Source of the DNA: Gallionellales bacterium GWA2_60_18
GTDB taxonomy: Bacteria > Pseudomonadota > Gammaproteobacteria > Burkholderiales > Gallionellaceae
Reading direction: 5' to 3'
Assembly (NCBI GenBank): GCA_001801105.1
Contig: MGWS01000024.1
Span: 19,913-83,912 of the forward strand
DNA length: 64,000 nucleotides
Positions 19,549-28,663 of this stretch are shown here, in pieces (position 1 is the first letter of the stretch; each line of letters begins with the position of its first letter). The position numbers were made by a program, and so were the translations under genes. The notes under the pieces are model-generated. The model had not been told where the DNA came from and did no database searches. It worked only from the letters and a program-made list of their open reading frames with translations.

Positions 19549-19950
19549 TCAGCGTGTGTAATATGCCTTCTTTGGTATCACATGCCGCACGCCCCCTTGG
19601 GGATTTTCAACGTCCCCTTTGTAGCGGGGGATGATGTGAATATGGACATGGAAAATGCTTTGGCCGGCCGCTGGTCCGACATTGACGCCGATGTTGTAGC
19701 CATCCGGATGAAACTCCTCGTCAATGCGTTTTCTTTCCTCTTTGATGAGGTCCATGCAGGCAGCCACCTCTTCCGGCGTCAGGTCGAAAAAGCTGGCGAC
19801 ATGCCGACGTGGGATGACCACGGTGTGACCCGGGCTCGCCGGGTAGGAGTCACGGGCACTGTAAGCAAGTTCATGCTGTATCGATACCCCACGCGGATCC
19901 TTGCAAAACAGGCATGGATCATTGGGGTCTCTTTTCTTGTGTGGCTTCAG
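19549..19950 (-). CDS. HIT family nucleotide-binding protein (start uncertain)
   Basis: The C-terminal 90 residues carry the histidine triad FHVHIHIIPRYKGD, and the upstream in-frame sequence NDPCLFCKDPRGVSI and YSARDSYPASPGHTVVIP is clearly the HIT N-terminal half, with a CxxC zinc motif. The frame is open to a TAG just before AGGAGACG. There is no ATG, GTG or TTG in frame upstream of the GTG at 19821, which is too late and would delete the CxxC half. I therefore give the CTG at 19950 as a provisional start. A small frameshift at the 5' end (a TTG start in another frame, MSSEATQEKRPQ) is the alternative. HIT proteins hydrolyse or transfer nucleotides. Confidence 0.7.
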   Translation of the reverse strand: MKPHKKRDPNDPCLFCKDPRGVSIQHELAYSARDSYPASPGHTVVIPRRHVASFFDLTPEEVAACMDLIKEERKRIDEEFHPDGYNIGVNVGPAAGQSIFHVHIHIIPRYKGDVENPQGGVRHVIPKKAYYTR

Positions 19951-20015
19951 ACGACAACAGAACGTCTCCTATACTTTATACTTCGACAAACAATTCTGTT
20001 AACGAGGACACCATC

Positions 20016-20432
20016 TTGGCATCGAATAAAGGACGGACTTACTTTGCATTGCTGGGTTATCACTTCAACCCCGACGACATTACCCGCCTGCTCGGGATAG
20101 AACCCACCACTGTCAATGCTGCCAGCGCATACAGCAGCTTGGACAAGCCCGTCATCAGTTCCTGGGAGTTATCCACGGAGACCCTGTCCGGAGAGATAGA
20201 CATGTTTGCCCTGACGGATACGCTCGTGAAGCAGCTGGAGCCCATCAAAGAAAAAATCGTTGAAGTCTGCAAAAGTCATAATCTGTCTCCAAGGTTGGGC
20301 GTGGTGCTGACTTTATCCATCGATAAATCAGAATCAAGTCCGGAAGTCGGTTTTGGCGTCAGAACGATCCGTTTCCTGGCGGATACTGGTTCATTCATCA
20401 ACGTGGAATACAAACTTTCCGAGCGGGTCTGA
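20016..20432 (+). CDS. DUF4279 domain protein
   Basis: A 138-residue protein resembling DUF4279: RTYFALLGYHFNPDDITRLLGIEPT, then SSWELSTET, and a VGFGVRTIRFLADTGSFINVEYK ending. The start is placed at the TTG at 20016, because GAGG lies 8 bases upstream and the protein then begins ASNKGRTYFALLG, matching the family. The frame is open further upstream without similarity. Function is unknown for the family. It is divergent from the HIT gene, with a TATACTTTATACTT promoter-like stretch between them (about 19970-19983). Confidence 0.65.
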   Translation: MASNKGRTYFALLGYHFNPDDITRLLGIEPTTVNAASAYSSLDKPVISSWELSTETLSGEIDMFALTDTLVKQLEPIKEKIVEVCKSHNLSPRLGVVLTLSIDKSESSPEVGFGVRTIRFLADTGSFINVEYKLSERV

Positions 20433-20457
20433 GTCCAGTCCTCTCTCAATAATCCGG

Positions 20458-21519
20458 CTAGCTACTGGCCACTTGCTGCTGTAACCGCGCCTGTTTCATC
20501 TGTTCTTCACAATGCTTTAAGCAGAGAGGCTGCAGCGCGTGAGGAAAACATTCCATAATCACTTCAAACTCATCTGCAACTTCTTCTGCAAGCACCGCGT
20601 CATTGGTTAATTGAGCCAGTACATTCTGTGCCGTCGCCTTGTTCACCCGGCAGATGACTGCCACATGGATAGGCAACTGCTGCTCCATGCTGACCGTCAA
20701 TGCCTTTTCGTAGGAATTGATCGCTTCTTTTAAACGGTCGGGGTTTTCTTCCGACTCGCCGAGGTGGTGCAAAGCGGCAGCCCGATTGTTATGCGTGGCA
20801 GTCAGTTCCAATGCGTAATTGTCTGCGTCGAGTGCGGCAAGGGCATTTTTATAGGCAACAACGGACTTTTGAAATTGACGGTTGCCGTTAAGCAGTTTGC
20901 CGAACGTATGCAAGGTGGCTCCCAGTTGATGCATGGTGTACATCCAATCTTCCGGCGACTTTTCTCGTGTCCAAACCAGCAAAGCATTGGTGTAAGCATC
21001 TACGGCGATCTTTAACGGCTGTGTGGCTTCAAGTAACCGACCTAGCGCCTGATTCGCTGTGCCCAGGTTGTATTGCGTAGCTGCCCATTCCAGAGGAGAG
21101 CTTTCCTGACTGAACTCCTCCAATGCCTCGCCAAAACACAGGATGGCCCGTTCAAACAATGCTGCATCTCTGCGTTGCTGTCCCAGTGCGGCAAGAATGT
21201 TTCCGAGATTGTTCTGCGTCTCTGCCCAGGCCAATGGCTCCCGGGCGCGACTGATTTTTGCAGCGGGTTCACCTGCTGTATCGGCAGTGTCTGTCAGTGC
21301 TGCCTCAAGCGCCTCGCGCAAACTTTCATAGATCCTGGCGCTGAAACGGTGCTGCTCATAATTTCCCCGTGCGTAACGAAAATTATCCGCTACAGCAACT
21401 TTGGTATCCGGAGCAGCCGCTGCGGCCACCTCCGAACTCAGCATGCCGATGGAATTCGCTATGGCGCGTTCCAGCGCCTTGTTCGCCGGGTAAATGATGT
21501 AATTGGTCGAGAACTTCAT
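20458..21519 (-). CDS. TPR-repeat protein
   Basis: A 353-residue soluble protein with about five tetratricopeptide-like repeats in the middle; several share the pattern PLEWAATQYNLGTANQALG / PLAWAETQNNLGNILAALG. The N-terminus (MKFSTNYIIYPANKALERAI) and C-terminus (EEQMKQARLQQQ) are helical and polar. TPR arrays mediate protein-protein contact; no catalytic motif is visible. The start overlaps the stop of the SlyD-like gene by 4 bases, so the two are translationally coupled. Codon use is less GC-rich than in the dsr and hem regions. Confidence 0.75.
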   Translation of the reverse strand: MKFSTNYIIYPANKALERAIANSIGMLSSEVAAAAAPDTKVAVADNFRYARGNYEQHRFSARIYESLREALEAALTDTADTAGEPAAKISRAREPLAWAETQNNLGNILAALGQQRRDAALFERAILCFGEALEEFSQESSPLEWAATQYNLGTANQALGRLLEATQPLKIAVDAYTNALLVWTREKSPEDWMYTMHQLGATLHTFGKLLNGNRQFQKSVVAYKNALAALDADNYALELTATHNNRAAALHHLGESEENPDRLKEAINSYEKALTVSMEQQLPIHVAVICRVNKATAQNVLAQLTNDAVLAEEVADEFEVIMECFPHALQPLCLKHCEEQMKQARLQQQVASS

Positions 21520-22025
21520 TTTGCCCGGTCGAGTATTTCATTCAGGTCAGGATCGGCACCGACCGCTCCGCCAAGCTCGATCTCTTCCTCGGTGGCATCA
21601 CGTATAGTCAGCACTTCCAGCATGAAAGTGACTTCTCTGCCGCAAAGGGGGTTGTTGCCATCGACTGTCAATGTCTTGTCGTCGAATCGGGTAACGATAA
21701 AGTCTCTGGGCTCACCCTGTTCATTTTCCATGGTGATCGTCATGCCGATCTCGCGATATTCTTCCGGGACATTTTCTATGCGATCGGTAAATACCAGTGA
21801 TTCATCTCTCTCGCCGTACAACTTTGCAGTGTCTATCGACACATCGATGATGTCGCCAACCTTTTTGCCATACAGCTCCTTGGTCACTTCTTCGGACATC
21901 ACATCATTCACGCCGTGAACATAGCCCAGCGGATAATCCACAGTGACCAATACGTCACCGGTTTTGTTATCGATGACCTTGTAATTCAGTTCAACGAACT
22001 TTTCGTCTTCAATCGTATCTGACAT
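21516..22025 (-). CDS. SlyD-like FKBP-type peptidyl-prolyl isomerase
   Basis: A 169-residue FKBP/SlyD-like protein: FVELNYKVIDNKTGDVL, DYPLGYVHGVNDVMSEEVTKELYGKKVGD and an inserted-in-flap region, followed by LTVDGNNPLCGREVTFMLEVLTIRDATEEEI. This is the SlyD signature (GNHPLAGK-like end), with Cys where Ala is usual in the NPL.G motif. No His-rich metal tail. It would act as a folding helper. It sits between an unrecognised gene and a coupled TPR gene, all directed the same way and just downstream of aprA. Confidence 0.78.
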   Translation of the reverse strand: MSDTIEDEKFVELNYKVIDNKTGDVLVTVDYPLGYVHGVNDVMSEEVTKELYGKKVGDIIDVSIDTAKLYGERDESLVFTDRIENVPEEYREIGMTITMENEQGEPRDFIVTRFDDKTLTVDGNNPLCGREVTFMLEVLTIRDATEEEIELGGAVGADPDLNEILDRAK

Positions 22026-22057
22026 GGCTGGAACGCCCTGATAATGATAAAGTTTTC

Positions 22058-22408
22058 TTAGAACAGCGTAGCGCCGAAGATTCTCACCTTGTCCTTTTCA
22101 TAACCCAGCACCAGTCTTCCCAGCCATTCACTTTGATTTTTTTTGTTTATCACTTTGTACAGAACAGTGACATATTCTCCACGGCGTATCATGCCAAGAT
22201 AGGAATAATCTTCTGACAGGTTTTTCGCAAGGTCGCTTCTCGCAAACTGCTTGCCCATTTCAACCTCATTCGCGCCCGCAATAAAAGAGCTTGAAAAATT
22301 ACGCGTGAAGGCACCGTAGTTTCCTTCATTAGAGTACTTGATAAGATCAGCCCACATCGGGTGGGCCAACTCTAAAATCTCTTCATCTGTTTTTTCAATG
22401 ATGTTCAT
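22058..22408 (-). CDS. Unrecognised 116-residue protein upstream of the SlyD-like gene
   Basis: A 116-residue acidic/basic mixed protein from the ATG at 22408 (MNIIEKTDEEILELAHPMWA). The alternative start at 22426 adds six residues. It contains NYGAFTRNFSSSF and ends EWLGRLVLGYEKDKVRIFGATLF, a pattern that could be a cystatin/NTF2-like alpha+beta fold, but I cannot assign a family. It is first in a three-gene minus-strand unit with the SlyD-like and TPR genes, 32 bases before the SlyD-like start. Confidence 0.6.
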   Translation of the reverse strand: MNIIEKTDEEILELAHPMWADLIKYSNEGNYGAFTRNFSSSFIAGANEVEMGKQFARSDLAKNLSEDYSYLGMIRRGEYVTVLYKVINKKNQSEWLGRLVLGYEKDKVRIFGATLF

Positions 22409-22545
22409 AAAATATCTCGCCTGCACAGTGTTTCATGATTTTATCTATAGCGATGTCACACTACTCGCCGGTTAGATAAAAAAGGACCAACAAAAATATG
22501 CCGGTCCTTTCTAACATACGAACAAGTTAAGGCAAATATATATTC

Positions 22546-22582
22546 GCAGGCCTGATTTACAAAACCAGTAAATCAGGCCTGC
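22546..22582 (-). terminator. Terminator of the sat-aprMBA unit
   Basis: GCAGGCCTGATTTAC (22546-22560) and its exact complement GTAAATCAGGCCTGC (22568-22582) form a 15-bp stem with a 7-base loop, 6 bases past the aprA stop, followed on the minus strand by GAATATATATTT. A second weaker hairpin, AAAGGACC/GGTCCTTT (22481-22510), lies further on. Confidence 0.85.
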
Positions 22583-22588
22583 ATTTGC

Positions 22589-24481
22589 TTAGTGGTGGTC
22601 TACTGGCGCCGCTTTCTCTACATCACCTACCAGGTGGTAGAGCGGTGCTTTTTCCATCGTGTACTCACCCGTCTTGGGATCGCGACGGGAAACTGTCAGC
22701 ACGTGCCAGTTCTTGTCATCCAGCTTCATTACATCACCACGGTAATAGTAACCCGGCCAACGTGTCTCCTTACGGAACAGCGTATGGTGGAACACGCTTT
22801 CAGAAGTCAGGAAACGATGCTTCAGCTCCCATGCACGCAGCAGTTCATGGATGTCAGATGCGGCAACTTTTTCCAGATCTTCGCCCAGAATCGACATCTT
22901 CTTCAGACCGATGTTCAGCAGTTTGTCGTTGGTCATGTAGTTGACACCAAAACCGCCGCAGTACTCATCCATCATCTTCTGCAAACGATCAAGGCCCTGT
23001 CTCGGGTTGATGAAGTTGGGATTGACGGTACCGGCAACCACTTCATTGCTGTAAACACTGTGAGTTTCCAATGGCTTGTAGATCTGTTCCCTGCGACGAT
23101 TGATCTGAGCATCAGAAATACGGATGCCCTCTGCTTTGCCATCATCAATATATTTACAGGCAGCCTTGGCAGCCAGACGACCTTCGGTGAAAGAACCCGA
23201 TGAGAAGGCGTGAGGTGTTCCGCCTACCGCATCACCGGCACCGAACAGACCTTCAACAGTCGTCATGCGGTTATAGCCCCAGAAGTATTCCGGCGGAGAC
23301 AGATCTTCCGGACCTGAACACCAGGCACCGCAACCGGTAGCATGCGAACCCATGACATAAGGCTCGGAGGTGGTCAGCTCGGGATTCTCGTACTTGGGAT
23401 CCACGTCGGTGGCGGCCCACAGAACGGCCTGACCGACGGTCATGCCCAGGAAGTTGTGCCAGCCGATCTCTTCAAGATGCGGATCCTGAAAGGCTTCCAT
23501 GGTGACCATGTGGATCGGGCCGCGACCGGCATTAACCTCGTTGATGATCGCGTGGTTACGCAGGCAGGTCGGAATGGGCCGGTGGGTTCTGTGCGAAACT
23601 TCCGGGTCCAGGTATTCCTTGCCCACCATCTGCTGAAGTGCCGGGAACCACTTGGACTCATACTCTTCACCGTAGCCATTCTGGGTATAGGTCTTGAGAT
23701 GCAGGAAGTAGGCACCGACAGGACCGTAACCATCCTTGAATCGAGCCAGCACGATACGGTTTTCCATTTGTGTCATCTTTGCACCGGCTTCAATCATCAG
23801 GCCATATGCAGAACCCGAAGACCACGGCGCGTACCAGACACGACCCGCACCTTCGCCAACAGAACGCGGCTTGAAGATGTTGGAAGCGCCACCGGCACCA
23901 CAGATGACGGTCTTGGACTTGAACACGTGGTAGTTACCGGTGCGGACATTGAAGCCCACGGCACCGGCAACACGGTTTTCTTTGGATTCATCCATCAGGA
24001 GGTGAGTCACACAGATGCGGTTGAAAACCTTGTCCGCTGACTTCTTGGCTGCGTCAGCAACGATAGGCTTGTAGGATTCACCATGAATCATGATCTGCCA
24101 ACGCCCTTCACGCAGATACGAACCCTTCTTCTCGTTGCGCATGATGGGAAGGCCCCACTCTTCAAAGTTATGCACTGCGGAGTCTACGTGGCGAGCCATG
24201 TCAAACAGCAAATCTTCACGCACCATACCCATCAGGTCGATACGTGCATAGCGCACATGATCTTCGGGATTGTTCTCGCCAAAGCGTGTACCCATGTAGC
24301 AGTTGATCGCATACAGGCCCTGGGCTACCGCACCGGAACGCATGATGTTTGCCTTTTCGGCGATGACGATCTTCTTGTTCTGCCCCCAATATCTTGCCTC
24401 GAATGCCGCACCCGTACCGCCCAAGCCCGCACCGACAACCAGGATGTCGATATTGTCTTCGATAATTGTCGAGTAGCTCAT
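22589..24481 (-). CDS. aprA: Adenylylsulfate (APS) reductase alpha subunit
   Basis: A 630-residue FAD subunit. It shows the FAD-binding ILVVGAGLGGTGAAFEARYWG, the KANIMRSGAVAQGLYAIN segment, TVICGAGGASNIFKPRS, the substrate-contact RFKDGYGPVGAYFLHLKTYTQN block, and GLFGAGDAVGGTPHAFSSGSFTEGR. In sulfur oxidisers Apr runs in reverse: sulfite + AMP to APS plus two electrons, in the cytoplasm. It overlaps aprB (TGATG), giving the conserved aprBA order, with aprM and sat upstream. Codon use is less GC-rich than in dsr genes, which could reflect transfer of the apr block (inference). Confidence 0.96.
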   Translation of the reverse strand: MSYSTIIEDNIDILVVGAGLGGTGAAFEARYWGQNKKIVIAEKANIMRSGAVAQGLYAINCYMGTRFGENNPEDHVRYARIDLMGMVREDLLFDMARHVDSAVHNFEEWGLPIMRNEKKGSYLREGRWQIMIHGESYKPIVADAAKKSADKVFNRICVTHLLMDESKENRVAGAVGFNVRTGNYHVFKSKTVICGAGGASNIFKPRSVGEGAGRVWYAPWSSGSAYGLMIEAGAKMTQMENRIVLARFKDGYGPVGAYFLHLKTYTQNGYGEEYESKWFPALQQMVGKEYLDPEVSHRTHRPIPTCLRNHAIINEVNAGRGPIHMVTMEAFQDPHLEEIGWHNFLGMTVGQAVLWAATDVDPKYENPELTTSEPYVMGSHATGCGAWCSGPEDLSPPEYFWGYNRMTTVEGLFGAGDAVGGTPHAFSSGSFTEGRLAAKAACKYIDDGKAEGIRISDAQINRRREQIYKPLETHSVYSNEVVAGTVNPNFINPRQGLDRLQKMMDEYCGGFGVNYMTNDKLLNIGLKKMSILGEDLEKVAASDIHELLRAWELKHRFLTSESVFHHTLFRKETRWPGYYYRGDVMKLDDKNWHVLTVSRRDPKTGEYTMEKAPLYHLVGDVEKAAPVDHH

Positions 24482-24963
24482 CAGTATTGCACTCCCTCTT
24501 TGATTTCCAGACCATTGGATTGCAGTGTGTGCAATCCACCGTCATCCATACGAATGTATTTAGGCTCATTGAACAGCAGTTGGCTATTGCGCATCTCCTT
24601 GCTGGGGGCAGGCACCTTTGCGAGATCCGGTGTCGCCGAGCCCCAGGGCTTGGTCGTGATCGGCGCCAGCAACTCCATGTCTTTCTTGCCGTTGCGGAAC
24701 TTGATGCGCCACGCAATGGTGCCTTTCTCCTCATCACGGATCACGCGAACACTGTGTCCTAATGGTGCAAAGTCGGCATAACCGCGCACATCGATCGCCT
24801 GGTGTGGGCATGCCTTTACACAGGAATAGCATTCCCAGCACATACTGGGTTCGATGTTGTAAGCACGACGCAGCTTCTTATCGATGTGCATGATGTCAGA
24901 TGGGCAGATGTCAACGCACTCTCCGCAACCATCACAACGCGTCATATATACAAAGGTTGGCAT
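24481..24963 (-). CDS. aprB: APS reductase beta subunit (ferredoxin-like)
   Basis: A 160-residue iron-sulfur subunit with two 4Fe-4S sites: CDGCGECVDICPSDIM and CWECYSCVKACPHQAID. A C-terminal tail wraps the alpha subunit in known structures. It carries electrons from the AprA FAD to the membrane partner, here probably AprM. The ATG follows GAGGAGTAACTT. The short gap to aprM and the overlap with aprA fix the operon order aprM-aprB-aprA. Confidence 0.95.
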   Translation of the reverse strand: MPTFVYMTRCDGCGECVDICPSDIMHIDKKLRRAYNIEPSMCWECYSCVKACPHQAIDVRGYADFAPLGHSVRVIRDEEKGTIAWRIKFRNGKKDMELLAPITTKPWGSATPDLAKVPAPSKEMRNSQLLFNEPKYIRMDDGGLHTLQSNGLEIKEGVQY

Positions 24964-25006
24964 AAGTTACTCCTCTATTTCTTATCGAAAATTAGTCAAG
25001 ACAGCA

Positions 25007-25831
25007 TTAGTAGTGGTTGGCTCTTTCAGCCTTGATGCAAAGCCCCATGTTCGGCGGGTTCTTGCCCATATACGTAGGCACATCCGGGAACTTGCGCTGT
25101 ACTTCAGGATCCGTTAGGTCATAGTCAGGAGGCAGATTCTCGCGCCCACCATCGGCCATGATGATTCTCTTCTGGTAGGCCGCAGCGGGCTTGAAGAACA
25201 TGTGGGCAAACTTGGACCAATACACGCCGCCAAAGAGCACTGTGCTGGACAGGATGAACAAGGCAAAGTACACGGTCACTCCACCGCCAGTAAATGACCA
25301 GACCAATGCGAAGGTCGAGGTGGCCAGCAGCGAGAGGATAAACAGATCCGCACGCTCGAGTCGAAACCATGAAAGGCCTTCCGCAGCCACATCAACGCGG
25401 ATAGCGAACCAGAACCAGTATCCGCCAACAGCCAGCATCAGCGCGCCGACGTGCCATAGCTGTGGCAGCAGGGTAGATGTCGTTTCCGGCGAGAAGATCA
25501 TGATCGCGGTAGTCACGATAAAGATAATGGTTCCCCACATGGTCAACAGATGGGAAAGCCTGCGCCTGGGATTGTCGAATTCGCCGGAAGTCAGTACTTC
25601 CTTTACCAGCACGGAAGTGGCGATGGCCACCTTTTCACCACCGCTCACCGAGCGTTTTGCGTTCTTCTGCGCTTTTTTCGCATTCTCGAAAAAGTACTGC
25701 GCGCTTTTCTTGTGCAGCATGTCGAGTATCGTCCCGCCCATGACCAGCAGGAACATCACGACGATATATCCCTGCATGTAAGCGGTTGGAATCGATGCCG
25801 AAAGATCGGCAAAGGGGTTGCTCGTGAACAT
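25007..25831 (-). CDS. aprM: AprM, membrane anchor/quinone-linked partner of APS reductase
   Basis: A 274-residue membrane protein with five or so transmembrane segments (YIVVMFLLVMGGTIL; TMWGTIIFIVTTAIMIF; LWHVGALMLAVGGYWFWF; LFILSLLATSTFALVW; YFALFILSSTVLFGG) and a cytoplasmic, Pro-rich C-terminus. Its position directly before aprBA, where other sulfur oxidisers use QmoABC, identifies it as AprM. It is thought to pass electrons from AprBA to the quinone pool. Conserved histidines in the helices (LSHLLTMW, LWHVG, KFAHMFF) could ligate haem b (inference). Confidence 0.9.
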   Translation of the reverse strand: MFTSNPFADLSASIPTAYMQGYIVVMFLLVMGGTILDMLHKKSAQYFFENAKKAQKNAKRSVSGGEKVAIATSVLVKEVLTSGEFDNPRRRLSHLLTMWGTIIFIVTTAIMIFSPETTSTLLPQLWHVGALMLAVGGYWFWFAIRVDVAAEGLSWFRLERADLFILSLLATSTFALVWSFTGGGVTVYFALFILSSTVLFGGVYWSKFAHMFFKPAAAYQKRIIMADGGRENLPPDYDLTDPEVQRKFPDVPTYMGKNPPNMGLCIKAERANHY

Positions 25832-25893
25832 TAGTTTCTCCTCAAAAATTGCAGACGAATGACCATCCTAAATGACCGGAATATCCGCTGGCC

Positions 25894-27108
25894 TTACTTC
25901 GCGGAATGCCCCGTCAGTTTTACTTCTACCTTCTCATGCTCTTGCAGTCCCGCGTAGTACTTGCGCAAAATCTCCAGCACTTCGGGACGGCTGAATTCCG
26001 CCGGAACGTCGGCACCTTCGGAAAGCATCTTGCGCAACTTGGTGCCGGAGAGCAGCAGGCGGTCTTCGTCGCCATGCGGGCAGGTACGGGCAGAGGCCAT
26101 GCCGCCGCACTGGTAGCACCAGAAGGTCCAGTCGATCTTGAGCGGCTGGGTCTCCAGCGCGCCCCGGGGTATCTTGTCGAAGATGTGGTGCGCATCGAAC
26201 GGGCCGTAGTAGCTGCCGACGCCGGCATGGTCGCGCCCGACGATCAGGTGCGAGCAGCCGTAGTTCTGGCGGAACAGCGCATGCAGCAAGGCCTCGCGCG
26301 GCCCGGCGTAGCGCATGTCCAGCGGGTAACCGGCCTGGGCGATGGTTTTGGCAACGAAATAATTCCCGGTCAACGCGCTGATGGCACGGGTGCGCACCTC
26401 GGCCGGGATGTCGCCGGGCTTGAGGTTGCCGAGCAGGGAGTGGATCAGCACGCCGTCGCAAACCTCGATGGCGACCTTGGCGAGATACTCGTGCGAGCGG
26501 TGCATCGGGTTGCGCGTCTGGAACGCGGCGACCTTGCTCCAGCCCATGCTCTCGAACAAGGCGCGCGTTTCGTGCGGGGTCATGAACAGCGAACCGTACT
26601 TTTGCGGGAAACCGCCTTGCGACAACACCTTGACGGGACCGGCAAGGTTCACCTCGCCCTGTTCCATCACCATCTTCACGCCGGGGTGCTCAAGGTCGGT
26701 GGTGCCGAACACGGTGGCGCATTCATGCGCCTTGTCGATGGCGTATTTCTCGGTGACCCGCATGGTGGCGATGATGTCGCCATCGTCCGGGTCGACCAGC
26801 GCAATGTCGCTGCCGGTGGGAATGGCGTCTGCGGTGGACTTGCCGGTGGAGAGGGTGATGGGTATGGGCCAGAACAGACCACTGGCCATGGCCATGCCGT
26901 CGCAGACGCCTTGCCAGTCGGCATGGGTCATGAAACCCTCCAGCGGCGTGAACCCGCCGATACCGAGCATGATGAGATCGCCTTTTTCGCGCGAACTCAC
27001 GGTCACTTTCGGATACGTGCGGGCGCGCTTCAGTTCGGCGACCAGGTCTTCGCCCGTCTGCAACAAGGGGTTGAGGTCGCCTCCGCCGTGCGGGTTTACC
27101 AATGCCAT
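25894..27108 (-). CDS. sat: ATP sulfurylase (dissimilatory sulfate adenylyltransferase)
   Basis: A 404-residue Sat from the ATG at 27108 ([16 protein letters not shown]), with GGGAGACAGGC as ribosome site; the frame is open to 27138. Motifs: [30 protein letters not shown] (with the QTRNP and HxxH nucleotide-binding features), [20 protein letters not shown] and RKMLSEG-type [12 protein letters not shown]. It converts APS + PPi to ATP + sulfate, the last step of the indirect sulfite oxidation route. It heads sat-aprM-aprB-aprA. Its first ~50 codons and promoter are duplicated at 29288-29589. Confidence 0.95.
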   Translation of the reverse strand: MALVNPHGGGDLNPLLQTGEDLVAELKRARTYPKVTVSSREKGDLIMLGIGGFTPLEGFMTHADWQGVCDGMAMASGLFWPIPITLSTGKSTADAIPTGSDIALVDPDDGDIIATMRVTEKYAIDKAHECATVFGTTDLEHPGVKMVMEQGEVNLAGPVKVLSQGGFPQKYGSLFMTPHETRALFESMGWSKVAAFQTRNPMHRSHEYLAKVAIEVCDGVLIHSLLGNLKPGDIPAEVRTRAISALTGNYFVAKTIAQAGYPLDMRYAGPREALLHALFRQNYGCSHLIVGRDHAGVGSYYGPFDAHHIFDKIPRGALETQPLKIDWTFWCYQCGGMASARTCPHGDEDRLLLSGTKLRKMLSEGADVPAEFSRPEVLEILRKYYAGLQEHEKVEVKLTGHSAK

Positions 27109-27252
27109 GCCTGTCTCCCAAATCCGGTTCAATTGCATACAAAATCTCAGTCGCGCACACTAGAGGAACATCAATTGCTCTGCGATACCCCTCATGGGTT
27201 GAAGCTCTCCCCCCCTTACGGGTTATGCGTTAGCCCCTCATCACGGCTATGG
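26954..27252. repeat. Segmental duplication, copy A (sat 5' end plus promoter)
   Basis: These ~299 bases cover about the first 51 codons of sat and 144 bases upstream. They align along their length with 29288-29589, for example GCATACAAAAT, CAGTCGCGCACACTAGAGGA and TGCGATACCCCTCATGGGTT in both. Similarity stops abruptly at CCGCCGATACC on the left and GGCTATGG on the right. Confidence 0.9.
27188..27250 (+). promoter_or_regulatory. Three tandem copies of the shared sulfur-gene element upstream of sat
   Basis: CCCCTCATGGGTTGA (27188-27202), CCCCTTACGGGTTAT (27212-27226) and CCTCATCACGGCTAT (27236-27250) recur every 24 bases. They lie 80-142 bases upstream of sat but point away from it, unlike at the other loci. 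The remaining gap, 27251-27361, shows nothing recognisable. Confidence 0.65.
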
Positions 27253-27361
27253 ATATCCCGCAAAGTGCCGATGCGTTTGCAGGTCTTGTTGAATGCGGGG
27301 GTGAGGATCACTGGCGGGCTGGTGGCCGTGCGAAGGACAAGCGCAAAACCGGTGGCCACGG

Positions 27362-28615
27362 TCAGGCCGTCGCCGTCAGATTGATCCCCTTTGATACCTT
27401 GCTCTCGACCTTGTCGATGCATCTCACCACCAGCTTGTTCAGCGCATCCTGGCTGAACGTTGCGATGTTGGACTTTTTCGAATGATGCATCAGCGCGGAC
27501 AGGGCGGCACCCAACTCCGATGCGGCAAGCGCGGCCAGCAGACCGTCTTTCATCGTGTCGATGAAGTAAGGGTAGAACAGGTGTCCGGTGATGCGCGCAT
27601 CCCCGCGCCCGACCCCGTATTGGCCGCTATGCGCGGGATCGACCTGCGGATCATCAAACTCGTCCGCCACCCGCGTTGACTCCTGCACGTCCAGCGGCAG
27701 GTGGATCAGATACTGTTTGTTCTGGTACTGATAGCAGGTCAACGAGCCGCCGCTCGAAAATCCCAGCGCGAAGGTCATGCTGGGATCCATGTGCGGGTTG
27801 TGGTTCTTCGTGAATCGCTGGGTGATGTTCAACAACACGTCATTCGACATTTCATCGGGGAAAATCTGCGTGCCGAATTTTTCGATCAGCTCGTCGTCGT
27901 TCAGGCAGACAATCACGTCGTTATTTCCCACGCGCGGCTTGATCGAATCGAAACCGATGCCGGTCGGCACGATGATCTGCGGACCCAGATAACTGTTCAG
28001 GTATCCCGGTGTGATGATCGGCACATCGTCCGCGCGCCGGAATCGCGACTTGATTTCATCATCGAGCGTCTCGATCGGCGGGTGGGGCGAGACCAGCAGA
28101 TAGGTCCGCCCGTGCGCATTGCCGTTGAAGCATTCGCGCGGCCCCCAGATCGGCGTATGCACCTGGACCACGTTGACGTCGTTATAGATGAAATTGTTGA
28201 TTTCCTGCTGGGCGATGGACGACTGGTCATCGGGCAGTATGACCTTGAACTGGACATCGATCTGCATGGAGGAGTAAAGCGCGACCAGGCCCAGAAAGAC
28301 GTTGGTTGTGTTGCCTCCCGAATTGGGCGCCGAAACGTCCTTTCGGGCGATGAAATACTCCGGCTGGTCCTTGACGTCGAGCCGCAAATGAAAACCTTCC
28401 TTGGTCTTGGCGACTTCCTGCAGCGGAATCTTGTTGTAGCGAAATTTTGGAATATCGGCAAAGTGCTCGACGAAATAGTCATTCACCGGCACACCGATGG
28501 CGCGCATCTTGGGCATCAACATATTGCTCACGACCTCATTCTCCTCAATGCGAAAAACCCGGGAATCAGCTATCAGTATCGAATCGGCACTTGTCGCGAA
28601 CGGTTCGAACAACAC
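27362..28615 (-). CDS. Unrecognised 417-residue soluble protein
   Basis: A 417-residue protein with coding-like codon use but no motif I recognise. There is no signal peptide or membrane segment. It contains an Asn/Gly-rich GGNTTNVFLGLVALY, a GYLNSYLGPQIIVPTGIGFDS block, NPHMDPSMTFALGFSSGGSLTCYQYQNKQYLIH and a helical Ala-rich LLAALAASELGAALSALMHHS near the end. The GTG at 28615 is the only upstream start before an in-frame TAG; an ATG start within (MLMPKM) would be shorter. It lies inside the 2-kb segment flanked by the two copies of the sat 5' duplication, so it may have arrived with that rearrangement. Confidence 0.65.
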   Translation of the reverse strand: MLFEPFATSADSILIADSRVFRIEENEVVSNMLMPKMRAIGVPVNDYFVEHFADIPKFRYNKIPLQEVAKTKEGFHLRLDVKDQPEYFIARKDVSAPNSGGNTTNVFLGLVALYSSMQIDVQFKVILPDDQSSIAQQEINNFIYNDVNVVQVHTPIWGPRECFNGNAHGRTYLLVSPHPPIETLDDEIKSRFRRADDVPIITPGYLNSYLGPQIIVPTGIGFDSIKPRVGNNDVIVCLNDDELIEKFGTQIFPDEMSNDVLLNITQRFTKNHNPHMDPSMTFALGFSSGGSLTCYQYQNKQYLIHLPLDVQESTRVADEFDDPQVDPAHSGQYGVGRGDARITGHLFYPYFIDTMKDGLLAALAASELGAALSALMHHSKKSNIATFSQDALNKLVVRCIDKVESKVSKGINLTATA

Positions 28616-28663
28616 CTCGAACCTGACTGCGGCCTGATGCGCACATCGACCGTGGCGGCCACG

